From: Scytalidium lignicola
Taxonomy: Eukaryota; Ascomycota; Leotiomycetes
Assembly: GCA_002812745.2 (NCBI GenBank)
Contig: NCSJ02000024.1
Span: 62,001-126,000 of the forward strand
Direction of reading: 5' to 3'
Length of the DNA stretch: 64,000 bases
Below the pieces are notes generated by a model that was given only the letters and a program-made list of their open reading frames with translations, made no database searches and had not been told where the DNA came from. Position numbers and translations under genes: made by a program. Shown here piece by piece: positions 36,587-48,458 of this stretch; position 1 is the first letter of the stretch, and every line of letters begins with the position of its first letter.

Positions 36587-38829
36587 TCAAAAAGAATAGA
36601 GAAGTTTCGTACAGTTCTTTTCAAAAAAGCCGTCTGGCTTGAACCCTACTTTCAGCATCTCAACTGGCATCACGGGGAAGTCTTCGGGGCGAGGATTATG
36701 TGTCAAACCAAAAGCTAGTAATTACTAGTTAGTTGTCTTTCGATGTTCCGGATTATATTCTGTAGAGATAGTGTAGAAAGAATCATGGAAATACTTACTG
36801 TGCCAGAAGACAACATCTTCATTAACGACCGAGTCATCCCTTTTGGCCCAAGAGGATAGTCCTGTATCTTCAACACTCTGATTTGTGAATTCTCCAGCAG
36901 CATATAATTCATCATCCCGATACTTTGTAACCCAGACAGGCTCACTTGCAAAAGACGCACGCTTAGAATTAAAGGAGTCTGGGCTCATAAGAAGCATTTG
37001 ACTCGGAATAGTGTTAATCTTATAAGCTACTGGCCTCTGTGATGTTGGATTCATGATGTTATCATTCTGTATCTTGAAAACTCGGTGAGTAGCAACATTA
37101 GTGGTGGCTGTACCGGCGCGCTCGATTGCGGTCCTCTGTGCTACGTAACCAACTCCAAACGGATTCAAAACGGGGTCAGTAGGAAGCGGTAAGCTTTCTT
37201 CATATATGACAGTGTTTTTGTAGCCATCTATTGCTGGGTCAATCCGGAGAGAGAACATATGTTGATGATAACCAGCCATGACACCGGGACCAACATTCGT
37301 CCCCCAGGGAACTGTAACGCCCTCTGCGATAGGCATTGTGGAGAGTATCCCAGTTGCCCGAACTTCGAACTCAAGTCCAGCGGCCTGATCAAAGGTCCAT
37401 GCGAAAATGTATTCGTAGTTTGACACTGTACAAATCATTTGCACAACCAACTGACGGTTTCGGACTACCGTTGCGGCTGAAGTACGGTAATTGGTATGCT
37501 TGAACAGTAGGCCAGCATCTTGTTCATGTAAGCAGATCACATTCTTCAAGAGCACAGGGTTTCCCTTAGAGTCTGACCGATAGCCGTCGAAATATTTTAT
37601 GTAGCCAAGACAGTCACAACCAAGGGACAGCTGGTTTGCCGTGACTCCCAAACCAACATCTCCTACGTCAAAGGCTTGTTTTCTGTGGTATGGTCTTCTT
37701 GGGTCTAAATGAATGAATGTGAGTCAGCAGACTGTCTTTTTGGATCTTCATCGATAGAAATCAAACAGGATCGGAAAGACTCTGACCAAGGCCAGGTATC
37801 AGACTTACCGCCGTAAGGTACCGTCATCTCCGACAATGCTAATCGGTAAAAAATATTTCGACTATCATAAGTGACGTTGTATAGTATCATGCCCTCACGG
37901 CTGTTGAATCCTACTCTAAATCGCCATTTCTGCCAGGTTACCAAATTGCCAGTCACCTGATATGATGGGCCTTCTAGCTGCTGCACGGTATAAGGTTTGA
38001 GGTCGGTTCTCATAGGCATCTTGTGAAGATCTGCAGCATACTCTACCGCTTTTACTCGTTTCCACGGTGTAGTGGGGAAAAACTCATGACCCGAGCCCGT
38101 AGGGAGATAATCCATTCGTACGAGCTCGCCAGTCAATGCATCAAAAACTGGAGAGAACGAACATGGAAGGGAATAATGGTTTGTTTCCGCATGGCCGCAC
38201 TCCATGATGTACATGTAACACTGGAATAAGCGCCTTGATTCGTTGGGGTCGTCAGTTCCATAGATCCAGGGATCGTTACAAACTGTATATCCTTCAGGCA
38301 ACTTCATCTTCGCGATCTCTGCTTGGACTGCTGGATGTCGCAAGCAAAGCTGCTCTACTTCAAGCATCTCGTCGATGTCAACTGGTCCCTAGAATTTTAA
38401 TCAGTTAAATCATACGAATTTTCCTACCGCTTAGGTCTATTAATACTAACCTGCACTTCCTTTGGTAGGGTCTTAAGCATTGCTATCTGACCGTTTTTGA
38501 TATCTAAAAGTGCTTTAAGGAAGTCACCATTGTCCAATCCTAGAGGAGAGATAAGGTTAATGCTCCAAATTAATTATATCACTTTGACATGTTCAGAGAT
38601 AAATGCATAGCTCACGGTGGAAAAGAGCCTGTATAACTCGGCTAGGTGTTGGAGGAAGCTTTTGGCCCAATCGTTCGGCTTCCAAGAATGGAATCAAAGT
38701 TCCTTTGGTCGGTTCTCGGACATCAATTAGCTTGAATCGAAGATTGACGCTCGGAAATGCTGCGCGCAAAATATTTACACTTCTAGTGATCTCATTTGGT
38801 GTGATCGGGTCAAATGGGTGAAGCTCCAT
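36587..38829 (-). CDS. Copper amine oxidase (topaquinone enzyme)
   Basis: Predicted primary-amine oxidase producing aldehyde, ammonia and hydrogen peroxide; 638 aa. Exons: 38616-38829, 38451-38539, 37809-38388, 36799-37704, 36587-36714 (1917 nt). The start MELHPFDPITPNEI matches the usual fungal N-terminus; an in-frame ATG at 38853 would add eight residues. The topaquinone precursor Tyr is in TVSNYEY. Two copper His are in GYHQHMFSLRID; the third is in GLTHNPRPEDFPVMP, encoded by the last exon. The substrate channel region KYFDGYRSD includes the likely base Asp region. No clear peroxisomal PTS1 is seen at the C-terminus (ends LLYSF). Neighbours (amidase, regulator, transporter) fit use of amines as nitrogen or carbon source. 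Confidence 0.93.
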
Positions 38830-38853
38830 CCTAGTTGTGCAATAGAGGGTCAT

Positions 38854-39457
38854 TTCAACGGAGAGGATTGAAGTTGATACAAGCAGTAGTGTTGAAAAGA
38901 TTGATCTTCGAAAAACGTCGAGAGATATCCGTTTGAATTAATATATAATGAGCGATTTAATAAAATGAAATGCAGTTTGCAAGATTGTTTTTGCGGATTC
39001 AATCATAAACACATCTCCTAGGAGGCAATTGTCCTGCGGATTATAAGTTAACAAGCTAGATTGTTTTAGGCAATAGTTGCGCCCAGAGCAATAGACGCAG
39101 TCAAGATTATCTTAAAATTCGCAGTTTTTCTGACTGGTCTCATCTAACTCCTTGAACAAACCACAAGTAGGTACGTACGTTGATTATTCATACCTTGGGT
39201 AGCTATTTGACTCGGCCTGGCTTGCCTTCCATTATATGTCCGATCCAAAGGCACGATAATGCCCGGACTCAGCTGAATGCGATCATACCCAAGACTATGA
39301 TACTCACAAAAGGGAAGCATTTCTGTATTGCTGCATGTATCAGTCTTCTTAAGAAAACCTAATATTAGAGGTAGCCTCGAGAATAATTCGTGAGGCATGA
39401 ACTTGATAAACGCTGTCCTACACATTATTTTCTCTTCGTAATCCAGACTATACACGA
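38854..39457. other. Spacer between amine oxidase promoter and regulator stop
   Basis: No supported gene in about 600 bp. It holds the amine oxidase promoter and the 3' end of the Zn2Cys6 regulator, both on the minus strand. Confidence 0.35.
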
Positions 39458-41474
39458 TTACGTGAGAATCAAATCCCATCCAAGCTCCTGCACTACCAAT
39501 TGCCAATGCCGTTTTCCAGTTACTTCAGCTGCTGAGTACCAGACTTTTTGGACAACCTCTCTTGCGCGCCTGATATTCCCTAAACCAATTGTCTGCTCCA
39601 TCTTCATGAATTTCCGGATAACTGTCGTAATTTGTGCAGGATTGTTTGTTTCGCATCCAGCAAGAAAGAGAGGTAACACCAATGAAGACTCACATCCATC
39701 ACCGCAGGGGATCTTATCAATGACATCTAAACAGCGTGTGATGGCATCTTCTGTTGTAGAAGGAATATTAGAATAAGATAAGTTTAAGTCGAACTCCTTG
39801 TTCTGACTGTGGCTTAGCTCCTCTAGGCTCACTTGTCTTTGTATGGAATGTAGATATATGTAAGCCGCAAAACGATACGCTTCAGCAACGAGCTCAAGGT
39901 TTTGTAGGTGCTTCGGAGATACACCACTAGGCACTGTATATGATTTGGAAGAGCAGGTCCACGTCGCAAGCTTGTCCTTACTATTATACGAGGTCAGCAA
40001 CTGGACTATCAAGCTTGTGGTGGTACAGCAGGATTTACAGGTTTTCAATATCTTGCTGCTGCAACTCTGTACGAGGGTTATCTATTCTACTTTGCCGTGA
40101 GATCGCTGAGATGGTTACAAACGTTTGCAGTAAGGACTCCGTAAACCCCATATATGGATCCAGGTCACCCATAGACTTGTCCTCCAAGAAACATGCTCCA
40201 GCTGCCTTTAAGACCACAGTATTGTCCATTAAATGATCGGTTAGATCAGTGACTTTCGCGATATTGCTGTGGTATGTGATACTATACTGAGCTCAGTAGA
40301 CATTTTTACAACAGGAATATCGAGAGCTTGTAGTTCACACTTTCATGATAGACTTACAAGCTTTTAACAAAAGCGAACACATTCGACTCTTTCCTGACAC
40401 AACTTTGGTGGATATTCAAGAGACGATTTAAGCCGACTATATGCTGTTTCCATAACTTCCTACTCCCTTTAACAATCTCATATTTGCAGAGGAAAACTGT
40501 TGTCAGAATTATCTCATCCGACAAGCCACCTCTGGAGTCGTCACAGTTTGACAATGAATTATTCAATTCATGCAGAGCACGAGTGTAGTAGTGCATAGCA
40601 TCTAAGTTAATTTGTTTAATTGTCGAAGTAGTAGGTTGGGACATGTGACACGCAGAGACTGCGCACACAGCATGCAAGAGCATTGAGGATGAGAGTGCGA
40701 CTGGAGGCAAAAGCAATCTCAGTGGATTTGTTGGCGCATCCAACATGACCAGCACGGGACAAAGCCGCTCGAGATAGTATTGAAAGAAATAAAGGCTGCG
40801 AGAGGAGGCATACGGTACACCAAGTCTTGAAAACTGATCGAGCAAGAGTCCAGAACCTGTAGGTGTTGTTCTGGACAACGGCAAGCCCTCCGAAATGTTA
40901 TGCCAGCTTCCAGGAAGGAACTCAGACCCTATAGATTTAAAATAATCATTTTGAAGGCATGGTTCTTCATTATAATCAGTACAGTGAGTACTATCTATAA
41001 CAATGTTGCTGTCTTCTATAGACTTTCGCTCGGCGTGTCTGATTACGTGCTTAGGAGGTGAACCAGGTTTGAGGGATAGACTACTCTGCTTAGTAGTTGA
41101 ACGCCTGCGCCGTGGCCTAGATTTGATCCAGAGTGAATTATAACCTTCACAGATCAAATTTAATCTTTGGCAAGTATAGCACCTAGATAAGGATGAATCT
41201 CGCTGGTCAGCCTTGTACAGCTCTTTGTACGGGATATCGCTCAAGTATAAAATGCTCCGCATCGACGGTCGGAATCTGCTCACCTCGGTTTTAATTCGTC
41301 GCATTTCTTCCTCCGCCTTTTGCACGTTACGCACCCGGTCCTAGTCCACTTCACCGAAGGAGGTCTGCACCCTGGTGACGTATAGCCATCGCTTTCAGAG
41401 GCATCTTGAGCGGAAGGTGTGGGACAATTCACGCCCTCAAGAGGGGCTACGCAGCTTTCTGCAGGAGAAGACAT
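39458..41474 (-). CDS. Zn2Cys6 transcription factor with a Fungal_trans_2-type region
   Basis: Predicted nuclear DNA-binding regulator, 588 aa; exons 41284-41474, 40358-41182, 40039-40266 and 39458-39980 (1767 nt). The zinc cluster is CVTCKRRRKKCDELKPR joined over intron 1 to CYTCQRLNLIC, an exact C-X2-C-X6-C-X6-C-X2-C-X6-C pattern. An Arg-rich linker (RPRRRRSTTK) follows. The middle region YFFQYYLERLCPVLVMLD and LLHAVCAVSACHMSQ is typical of the large fungal regulator domain (DUF3468/Fungal_trans_2). It sits between amine oxidase and a transporter, so it is the natural candidate regulator of those genes. It is divergent from the transporter, with a CGG-N6-CCG palindrome in the shared promoter. 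Confidence 0.88.
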
Positions 41475-42456
41475 ATCGGATGTATGGAGAGAATAAGAAA
41501 TTTCGGAGCCTCCAACTTGACAAAGGTACAGCGCTGATCACAGAACTGGTTTGGTTCGATTATACAACTTATTAACGGATGAGTTAATTACTTCACTTAT
41601 CTTACCAACCCCGAATAATGAATGCACCAATCCCTATTCCGAGGTGTTGATAAGGCTAGCGTCGTAGCCAATCAGGACTTATCAGCGATCGTAGCCTGAG
41701 GACACAACATACTCTATTTTTCATCCCACCTTCTATTCTACCTTGAAACGTTTAGGTGTGAATAATTAAAGATACTAGTCTATATCCTATAGACGTTATG
41801 AAATACATTATTTGTATTATGAATACCGTCATGGCTCTGCTTCTCTTGATACTTTAACCGCTTAGAATGCGCAACGGCTCACAGTGCATCATAAAACATA
41901 TATTAGTGACTTTACTCTCATTAAACCCCTATCAGCCATGCGAGTAAGCTACATAATTAGGGCTAGGTCTACTAGTTAGAGCGATAAAATTATCTTATAT
42001 AAACACATCGGCAATTAACTCGAGGGGCACGCGGTGGAAATCTAGGAAAAGCTTGGCACTTTTACGAATTGTCGAGATAAGGACGTTGAAGATACGCCCA
42101 TCTTGCCTAGTACAGTCTTGGTGAAGGCGAGGGGCATAGTCTACGGTAATTACCGTAATTAGACTAATTAACCGATTCTTTATGAGATCTAAGGATTCGG
42201 AAGTTATAAAAGTGGGTCATATCACCTACGGCAGGTTGTGGGAGATTCGCGCGTTCCCCGAACAGGCAAGAGTCACGCCAAACCTCTAATCTCACAGACA
42301 GTGCTTCCATGATCGGCTTCATGAACTAGTTAGAGATAAAGGAACTCAAAAATAGAGATAATATGGAGCATATCCAAAGTGACCTCGTCCTATATACATC
42401 CACCTCCTGCCAACTAACTTGCACATATTTTATATCTCACAACCACAATTGTCAAT
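41475..42456. promoter_or_regulatory. Divergent promoter of the Zn2Cys6 regulator and MFS/UNC-93 gene
   Basis: About 980 bp separates the two start codons. It contains a perfect 16-bp palindrome at 42142-42157 and a CGGCAGG string at 42229-42235. No gene is supported inside it. Confidence 0.55.
42142..42157. promoter_or_regulatory. Perfect palindrome with CGG-N6-CCG half-sites
   Basis: TACGGTAATTACCGTA equals its own reverse complement. CGG and CCG are separated by six bases, a spacing used by Zn2Cys6 homodimers such as Ppr1. It lies 300 bp upstream of the transporter and 670 bp upstream of the regulator, so it may be the regulator's own operator (inference). Confidence 0.45.
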
Positions 42457-44265
42457 ATGACCGAAACTACGGTAGAGCACTCGCAGCATTTGAGCACATG
42501 GCGATACAACTCGTGAGTTTGATTCGTTCGTCCAACTTATGAAGAACAGATACTGATCGGAAAATAGGCCATATGTGCAGACTATTATTGTTGGCATAGT
42601 CCTATTCTGCTGCCCGGGCACATACCTGGCCATGACTGGCCTTGGAGCCGGTGGTTTACGTGCAGATGAAACATCAACCGCTGACAGGGCTAACATCATT
42701 GCTTATTGTATGTTTGGCGCTTCAGGCCTCTTCTCTGGTAGTTTGATCAATGAAATCGGTCCAAGGTATACCCTTATGATTGGTGCAGTTGGATATTCAA
42801 TATATGCTGGCTCTTTGTGGTATGTGATCCTTGGAGGAAAACCCTTTTCCTTCACCTTATTGTAAACGCCATGTCTTATTTAAGATGATTCTTTTGCTAT
42901 ATTAAAAACCACGGTTTAAGATATCTATAGGTACCTCGATTCAGGTGATGGCAAATGGTTTACGCTTTTTGGCGGATTTTGTCTGGGATGTACATCCGGT
43001 CTCCTTTGGGGCACACAAGGTAATCTCCATCCGCAATCTCCACGATGGATTTTCAGGATTCAGGATCTAATGCTGGTTCTAGGCTATATTACCACCACAT
43101 ATCCAAATGAGAAAGAAAAGGGGAAATATATAGCAACCTCGTGGATTTTGAATGCGACGGGGTCCCTAGTTGGCGCAGGTAGAAATGATTGCAGCCTCTC
43201 TAACTTAAACATTCTGACTAACAACACACAAGCTATCGTTTTGGGCGTCACAATCAATGACCATAGCAGCTCAGGGGTACCACACTCCATCTATATCACA
43301 TTCATCTGTCTCGAGTGTTGCGGTATTCTTATTGCTTCCCTGCTCATGGACCCTGCAAAAGTTAGCCGCAATGACGGACGTAAAATTGCGGATTTCAAAC
43401 CCCTTCCGTGGCGTCAAGAAATTTTGTCACTTTCCAAGACAATTCTTGAGCCCAAGATGACTTTGTTGACTTTAGCTATCTTCTCCAGTGAGCTATACCT
43501 CTCAATGACGGGATCTTTTAACGCTTTCTATTTCAACGCCCGAACTCGTGCTCTCGCAAATGTACGTTACCCCTTCGTTATTTCAAAGACCTGTTTCATG
43601 ATGCTCAATATTCACTGCTTTTATAGTTTGTCTATTGGATCTTCCAGATCCTTGCTGCACTGCTTATCGCCTACGTCTGTGATGCTTCTTGGATTGGGAA
43701 TCGACGAAGACGAGCCCTGATCGCCGGTAGCTTAGTAGGAACCGTCATCTGCGGCACCTTCATCGCAATGCTGGTATTCCTATCACGCAACCACAACCGT
43801 GTTGACCGCTCCAGTACATCTCCAGGAGTTGACTGGACCGACGGAACAACATTCGCTGGGCCTTTTGTAATTTATATCTTCTTCGGTGCCTGCTACCCGT
43901 TATTCCAAAACTACCACCACTGGTTATACTCGACCTTCTCTAACGAACCACACGTCCTCGCCCGCTACAGTGGTTATTTTAAAGGTTTCCAAGCCTGGGG
44001 AACGGCAACAGCTTTCGGTATTGACTCGCACTTGACTCCATTTATAACAGAAGCTGCTGCGTTTTTCTCTCTCATGGTGGCCGGCCTCTCATTGTCCATG
44101 ACATCGAGCTATTTGCATACCACAAATACGAATTATGGCACTGAGGTCGGTGTTGTTGTTCCGGAGATTTTTGAGAAAACATATGAGTTGCAGGCAGTTT
44201 TAGGACAGGATGGCATGGTGGAAGGGGCAGGAACTGTTACTGAAGTCGTGGCAGAAAAGCAGTAA
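42457..44265 (+). CDS. MFS transporter, UNC-93-like family
   Basis: Predicted plasma-membrane transporter of 486 aa. Exons: 42457-42512, 42568-42819, 42931-43019, 43083-43178, 43233-43561, 43627-44265 (1461 nt). Hydrophobic segments alternate with short loops: IIVGIVLFCCPGTYLAMTGL, GLFSGSLINEIGPRYTLMIG, FGGFCLGCTSGLLWGTQGYI, FICLECCGILIASLLM, WIFQILAALLIAYVCD and others, about ten to eleven in all. GTQG followed by YPNEKEKGKYIATSWI is characteristic of the fungal UNC-93/DUF895-type MFS group. The substrate is unknown; neighbours suggest an amine, amide or their products. The first exon is short and acidic. Shares its promoter with the divergent regulator. Confidence 0.85.
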
Positions 44266-44833
44266 GCATGTGATATAGAGACGATCAATTAGTTCTGCAC
44301 AAAGTAGGCATAGGGCAGTGGTGGGGGAAGCAGAAATATATGGTGAGATGTTGCGTTCAGATTGAGAACTGTGTTTCAATACTACTGTACCTTAAATTCT
44401 CCATAAAAGACGCGATATAGGAAGAGACTTAGTTTATAGTTACTGGTTCTTTCAGTTCGATATCTTATATGATACTTGACAAGGTCTGCAAATAATAGCA
44501 AGTCGTTCTTATACAGCGCGTAGGAGAACATTCAACACGACCTGCAGGTGACAGCGAACAAGTCTTAATAAACGACAAACAGCAACTCTAGAACTTCAGC
44601 ACTCCCTCTCGTCAGGATGGCCCAAGACATTCCTAGACTCAATATGTATTATTATAACATTGATTATAATATTTTAAATTATTTTTGCTAGAATAATCGT
44701 CGGCTAATTTGGCCTTTTTTTCTACTCGTTTCCTCGTAGTCGGCAGAAGTGAGTTCGAATACTAAGCAAAATGCGAATTTTCATTCTTTTTGTATGGGAA
44801 ACACAACTTGAATGTCAAAATCCATAATCAACC

Positions 44834-45395
44834 ATGTCTTTTAATTCTGAATTGCCTACATCAAATAAAGAGCGCTTAATCTTAGCAAAGCAATGACTAG
44901 CCGAAAACCTCAAAGAGAGCCAAACTGTAGCAGCTAAACTATTCAATATTCCTTTAACCACCTTACATTGCTCTTTAAAAAGGGGTAAACCTACCCTTCA
45001 TGAATGTCAAAGTAGAATATTGACAGCCAATCAAGAAGCAGTTGTGTAACTTTTATTAAGTCTTTAATTCAGCATGGACAACTTCTTACTAGAGAAATCA
45101 TATATGGAGTTATTTTTTATACTAGAAAACAACATCAAAAACCTCCTTTATCTCTCGACTAGTTTAGGAAATAATGGAAAAATCAACTTACTCTTCACAA
45201 GATTACCACTAAACTAATTGCACAAAAGCGAATCACAATTTAAGATAAAGAAGATGTGTTAGTATGGTTTATTAAATACAGGGTAATATTAAGGAAATAC
45301 TGCATTTTGCCTCAAAATTTGTATAATTTTGATCAACCAGAAAAATGTAACATTTGGTAAGGAGAACAGAACTAAGGTGGTACGATCACTCTTAG
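44834..45395 (+). pseudogene. Relic of a Pogo/Fot1-type (Tc1/mariner superfamily) transposase
   Basis: From ATG 44834 the translation shows a helix-turn-helix like that of Pogo-type transposases: ESQTVAAKLFNIPLTTLHC, then KRGKPTLHECQSRILTANQE. Further on, in another frame, YRVILRKYCILPQNLYNFD matches the start of the DDE catalytic region (usually YNFDETG). Stops interrupt the first frame after LAKQ and after EAVV, and the frame shifts at least once. The rest of the catalytic domain is missing or unrecognisable. The AT-rich composition fits long decay, possibly by repeat-induced point mutation, although I could not measure dinucleotide bias. Confidence 0.7.
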
Positions 45396-45466
45396 ATGAT
45401 CATTATGTACAAGATGTTTAAAATTCTTTTAGGAATAAGCTTGTTAAACTTGGCTGACCAATATAG

Positions 45467-45600
45467 GAAACCTAAGCTATAGTATTAATAAACGCACAGT
45501 TCATGAAAATGAGAAAGTCCAAAGATAATATAGAACAAGAGCAGGCAAAGAAGACTATGGTCACAGATGATCTGAGTACCTAATTGAACTAGCTTCTTTT
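45467..45600 (+). pseudogene. Second decayed reading frame, possibly a transposase fragment
   Basis: The frame LSYSINKRTVHENEKVQR, stop, YRTRAGKEDYGHR, stop, SEYLIEL stays readable over about 44 codons with two stops, one of them TGA where Trp (TGG) would fit. It resembles an HTH part of a Tc1-like transposase, but this is weak. It could belong to the same element as 44834 or to another. Confidence 0.3.
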
Positions 45601-46305
45601 TCATTAAGTATCTTATTTAGCATTAACTTTTGCAATTAAAAATTTATATAAACTACGTTCAGACTATCAATCTATATATAAAATTATACATGACTTAGAT
45701 ATTAAAACTTTAGTATAACATTATATATTTTAGTTCACGTTATGCTAAAGTTAATATAAAATTATTATACTTCAATGCATAGCAGTGTACAGTTACATCT
45801 TTAACCAAGTAACAATTTCAACGGAAAAAAGTTAAAAGGCACCATCTCATAAAAGTTTTAAGTAGCCAACTATGCTTCTTTCCATCCGATAACCATTGAA
45901 TAGTGAATGTTACATAGATGATATCATGCACGGTGAGGGTTTGTCTGCTGACACAGCCTTAATTGAATTCCAACTATGCTATGATACCTGATTTTCCTGA
46001 AGTTCTGCTACTTTTAGTATTGTGGTAGGGATAAGTCCTCTCTATGTCACATGACCCCACACCTATATATGGTAGTGCCCATAGTAGCTACAATATACCA
46101 GTCTTCTTCCATCCTATTCTACTAAACCCTACCTTACGATTGGTTATTTTGCTACACTCTTTACCTACCTACAGAGCACTCACCTACGACCCCTATATCA
46201 CTACCGTACGTTCTGACCGTACACCCTCACAGTATTAGCATTGATGAGGATATACTTTTGGAAACGATATCGAACAACAATTCATAGCTGTAAAACTTTG
46301 AAGTG

Positions 46306-46500
46306 GTTACGAACTTTAAGTTATCAGTTACGAACTTTAAGTTATCAGTTACAAACTTCTAGGCTACTAGGTTACTAGTTATAAGCTTTCAAGTTATCAC
46401 TTATTAGTTTCATAACCATCGCTCACAAGCTTTCAAGCTATTACTTACTGGCCTTCCAGCCATAGTCTACAAACTTTCATACTATCAATTACAAGCTCTA
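46306..46500. repeat. Degenerate 20-bp tandem repeat
   Basis: The unit cgaactttaagttatcagtt occurs twice almost exactly (46311-46350) and then in decaying form (acaaacttctaggctacta, ataagctttcaagttatca, acaagctttcaagctatta, acaaactttcatactatca). About nine to ten units are visible. It looks like a decayed minisatellite. Confidence 0.75.
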
Positions 46501-46595
46501 TAAATCTTTATTGATTATTATTAATTAATTCTTAACCCTTGATCCTAAAAAANGTCTCAATTTTATGGTATTCATTCAAGAGTCAAAAGGCTGTA

Positions 46596-48458
46596 CTATG
46601 CCTTATAATCCAGAGGCGTGAGTCTAAGGTACATCCCATTCTCCGGCTTTATAGTAATAACCGCTCTCGACATTACCTTTGCATCATCCATGGCTAGATC
46701 CCAAGTAAATGATGTCACCATTGCGGCTAATAAGCAACGCATTTCTGCCTTGGCAAACTCCTGGCCGATGCAGCTTCGCGGTCCATGGAGAAAGGTCAAG
46801 AAGTCATAATTGCTGCTGGTGCCTCCGTTCTGATTTGGCTTTCCATCATCCGTAATCCAACGTCCAGGGTAAAATTCTTCAGCCTCGGGGCCCCAGATAT
46901 CAGGAGAGCGGTTGATCATCCAGATAGAAACTACCATAATGGTTCCTTTCGGGATGAACTGCTTGCCGATCTGTGTGTCACGGGCCTCACGCATAGTCAT
47001 TGGAACAGTCGGGTAGAGGCGCAGAGTCTCCTGGATGATGCCGTTCAAGTAAGGCAGCTGTCTTAAAAGACCGGCAAGATCAGCTGGTGGATCATCAATT
47101 GGGTTGGCTGGGAGAGCTGCGGTGACCTCTTCCCGGAGCGTTGTTTGCAGTTTTGGGTGTTTTGCGAGTAAGTAAGATGCCCATGTGAGTGCAGATGCTG
47201 TGGTTTCGTGTCTAGATAGTGTATTAGCTAGAGGTTCTTTCGAATGCCGGGAGTTTGACTAATCCTGCAACTAGGAATGTCAACAGCTGATCCTTTAGGA
47301 CTTCATCAGAGAAGTCGTTGGATTTGATTAGAGGTGACAAAATGTCGAAGTGGTCGTCATGCTTTTTGATAATTGCATCTCTCTTCTCCTCCACATATGT
47401 TGTTCAATGAAGATGTTAGATAGATGAAGAGCTTGTTCATCTTCCATGGTAGTATTCACACGAACGAGAAGCCGACTGCAATAGAGAGCATGGCAAAGAC
47501 GAGCTTTTCTCGGGTCGGTTCAAGAAGTTCTACGTAAAGGTCCTGAAGCGGATCGCTGCCCTTCTCAACAACATTCAATACACGACCCAGGTCAGCAATA
47601 CCGATGATATCGAGCGTGACCTTGCTTGCCCACGTTGTCAGTTCGACGACGGACGAGTTCTTAGAACCGGCGATACCACCGCTATCAATCTCATTCCTCA
47701 GTGTTGCAGTCAGTATCCTGGCCTTGGTCCACATCATGGGGTATAGTTCATTGATGTGCCGAAAGTGGAAAGCAGGCATGGCGTTCTTGTGGAGGAACTT
47801 GTGCTCGTTTCTCTCTGTAATTATAAGGCCACCGCCTAGGATATGACGCAGAAAAGAGCTGATCCTGCTTGGCTTGGCGAAATCATAGCATCTGTGGATA
47901 AGCAAGTCGGCAAACAGGCGAGGACTAGCAACAAGCAGTTGATGTCCGAGGAGATCGAGCGCAATCAGCTCTTGACCCGGGTGCTGCCTGGTCATATCTA
48001 AAAAGAGGTCCCCAGAGGGTCCTTCCTTGATCGTGAGGGATCGATAAGCAGCACTAAAGAAAGTCTATAGAAGGCATGGCTAGTAACCCACCACTAACAA
48101 GGTGGGCACAAAAGAAAACAGCATCACCATATGAAGTGCTTTTATCAGCTTTAAAGAGGTTTTTCTCAATGTTGGCATACTCCGAGATCCAAAAGTGTCG
48201 AAGCGCGAGAGAGACATAGAGGGGGTTGTTACTTACTCTTGGGCCCGGAAGATGACGGAAAGGACTAAAGAAGAATGGGTATAGAAATGCCCAGAAGATG
48301 GCACCGAAGGCATAATTGATAAGAAAGATGGCGGCTATAAGAGAGAGGTAGTTCATCGAAGTATAATAATTCAGAAACAGCTTGATAGCTATGAGGGATT
48401 GCACTGTCGCGATGAGCGTAAGGCTAGGGAAGCCAAAAATCAGAGATGCTATAGTCAT
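46596..48458 (-). pseudogene. Cytochrome P450 with three disabling lesions
   Basis: A near-complete P450. Exon 1 (48237-48458) has hydrophobic membrane-anchor segments and RHLPGPR; the next exon starts at 48025 (EGPSGDLFLDM). Conserved parts follow: ITERNEHKFLHKNAMPAFHF (C-helix region), then near the C-terminus ETLRLYP (ExxR), MREARD and the heme loop FLHGPRSCIGQEFAKAE with its Cys ligand. Three faults: an in-frame TGA at 47456-47458 just before ILPWKMN, a one-base frameshift near 47391-47402 before EEKRDAII, and the 47212-47263 intron begins AT instead of GT, although its phase correctly restores AGHETT of the I-helix. A cryptic intron from gtgtga could bypass the first two lesions in frame, so residual expression cannot be excluded. 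Probably a recent pseudogene. Confidence 0.75.

Larger units (their letters stand above)
44266..46595. other. AT-rich transposon graveyard
   Basis: No intact gene over 2.3 kb. The sequence turns strongly AT-rich from about 44.6 kb, contains a decayed Pogo/Fot1-type transposase, a second decayed frame near 45.47-45.60 kb, degenerate 20-bp repeats at 46.3-46.5 kb, and an N at 46553. Confidence 0.6.

Noticed and set aside
36348..36599. 83-codon plus frame downstream of the amine oxidase
   Set aside because: Non-ATG start and overlap with the amine oxidase 3' end on the other strand.
44700..44770. tRNA-like T-loop string gttcgaatac
   Set aside because: No matching acceptor, D-arm or anticodon arm around it.
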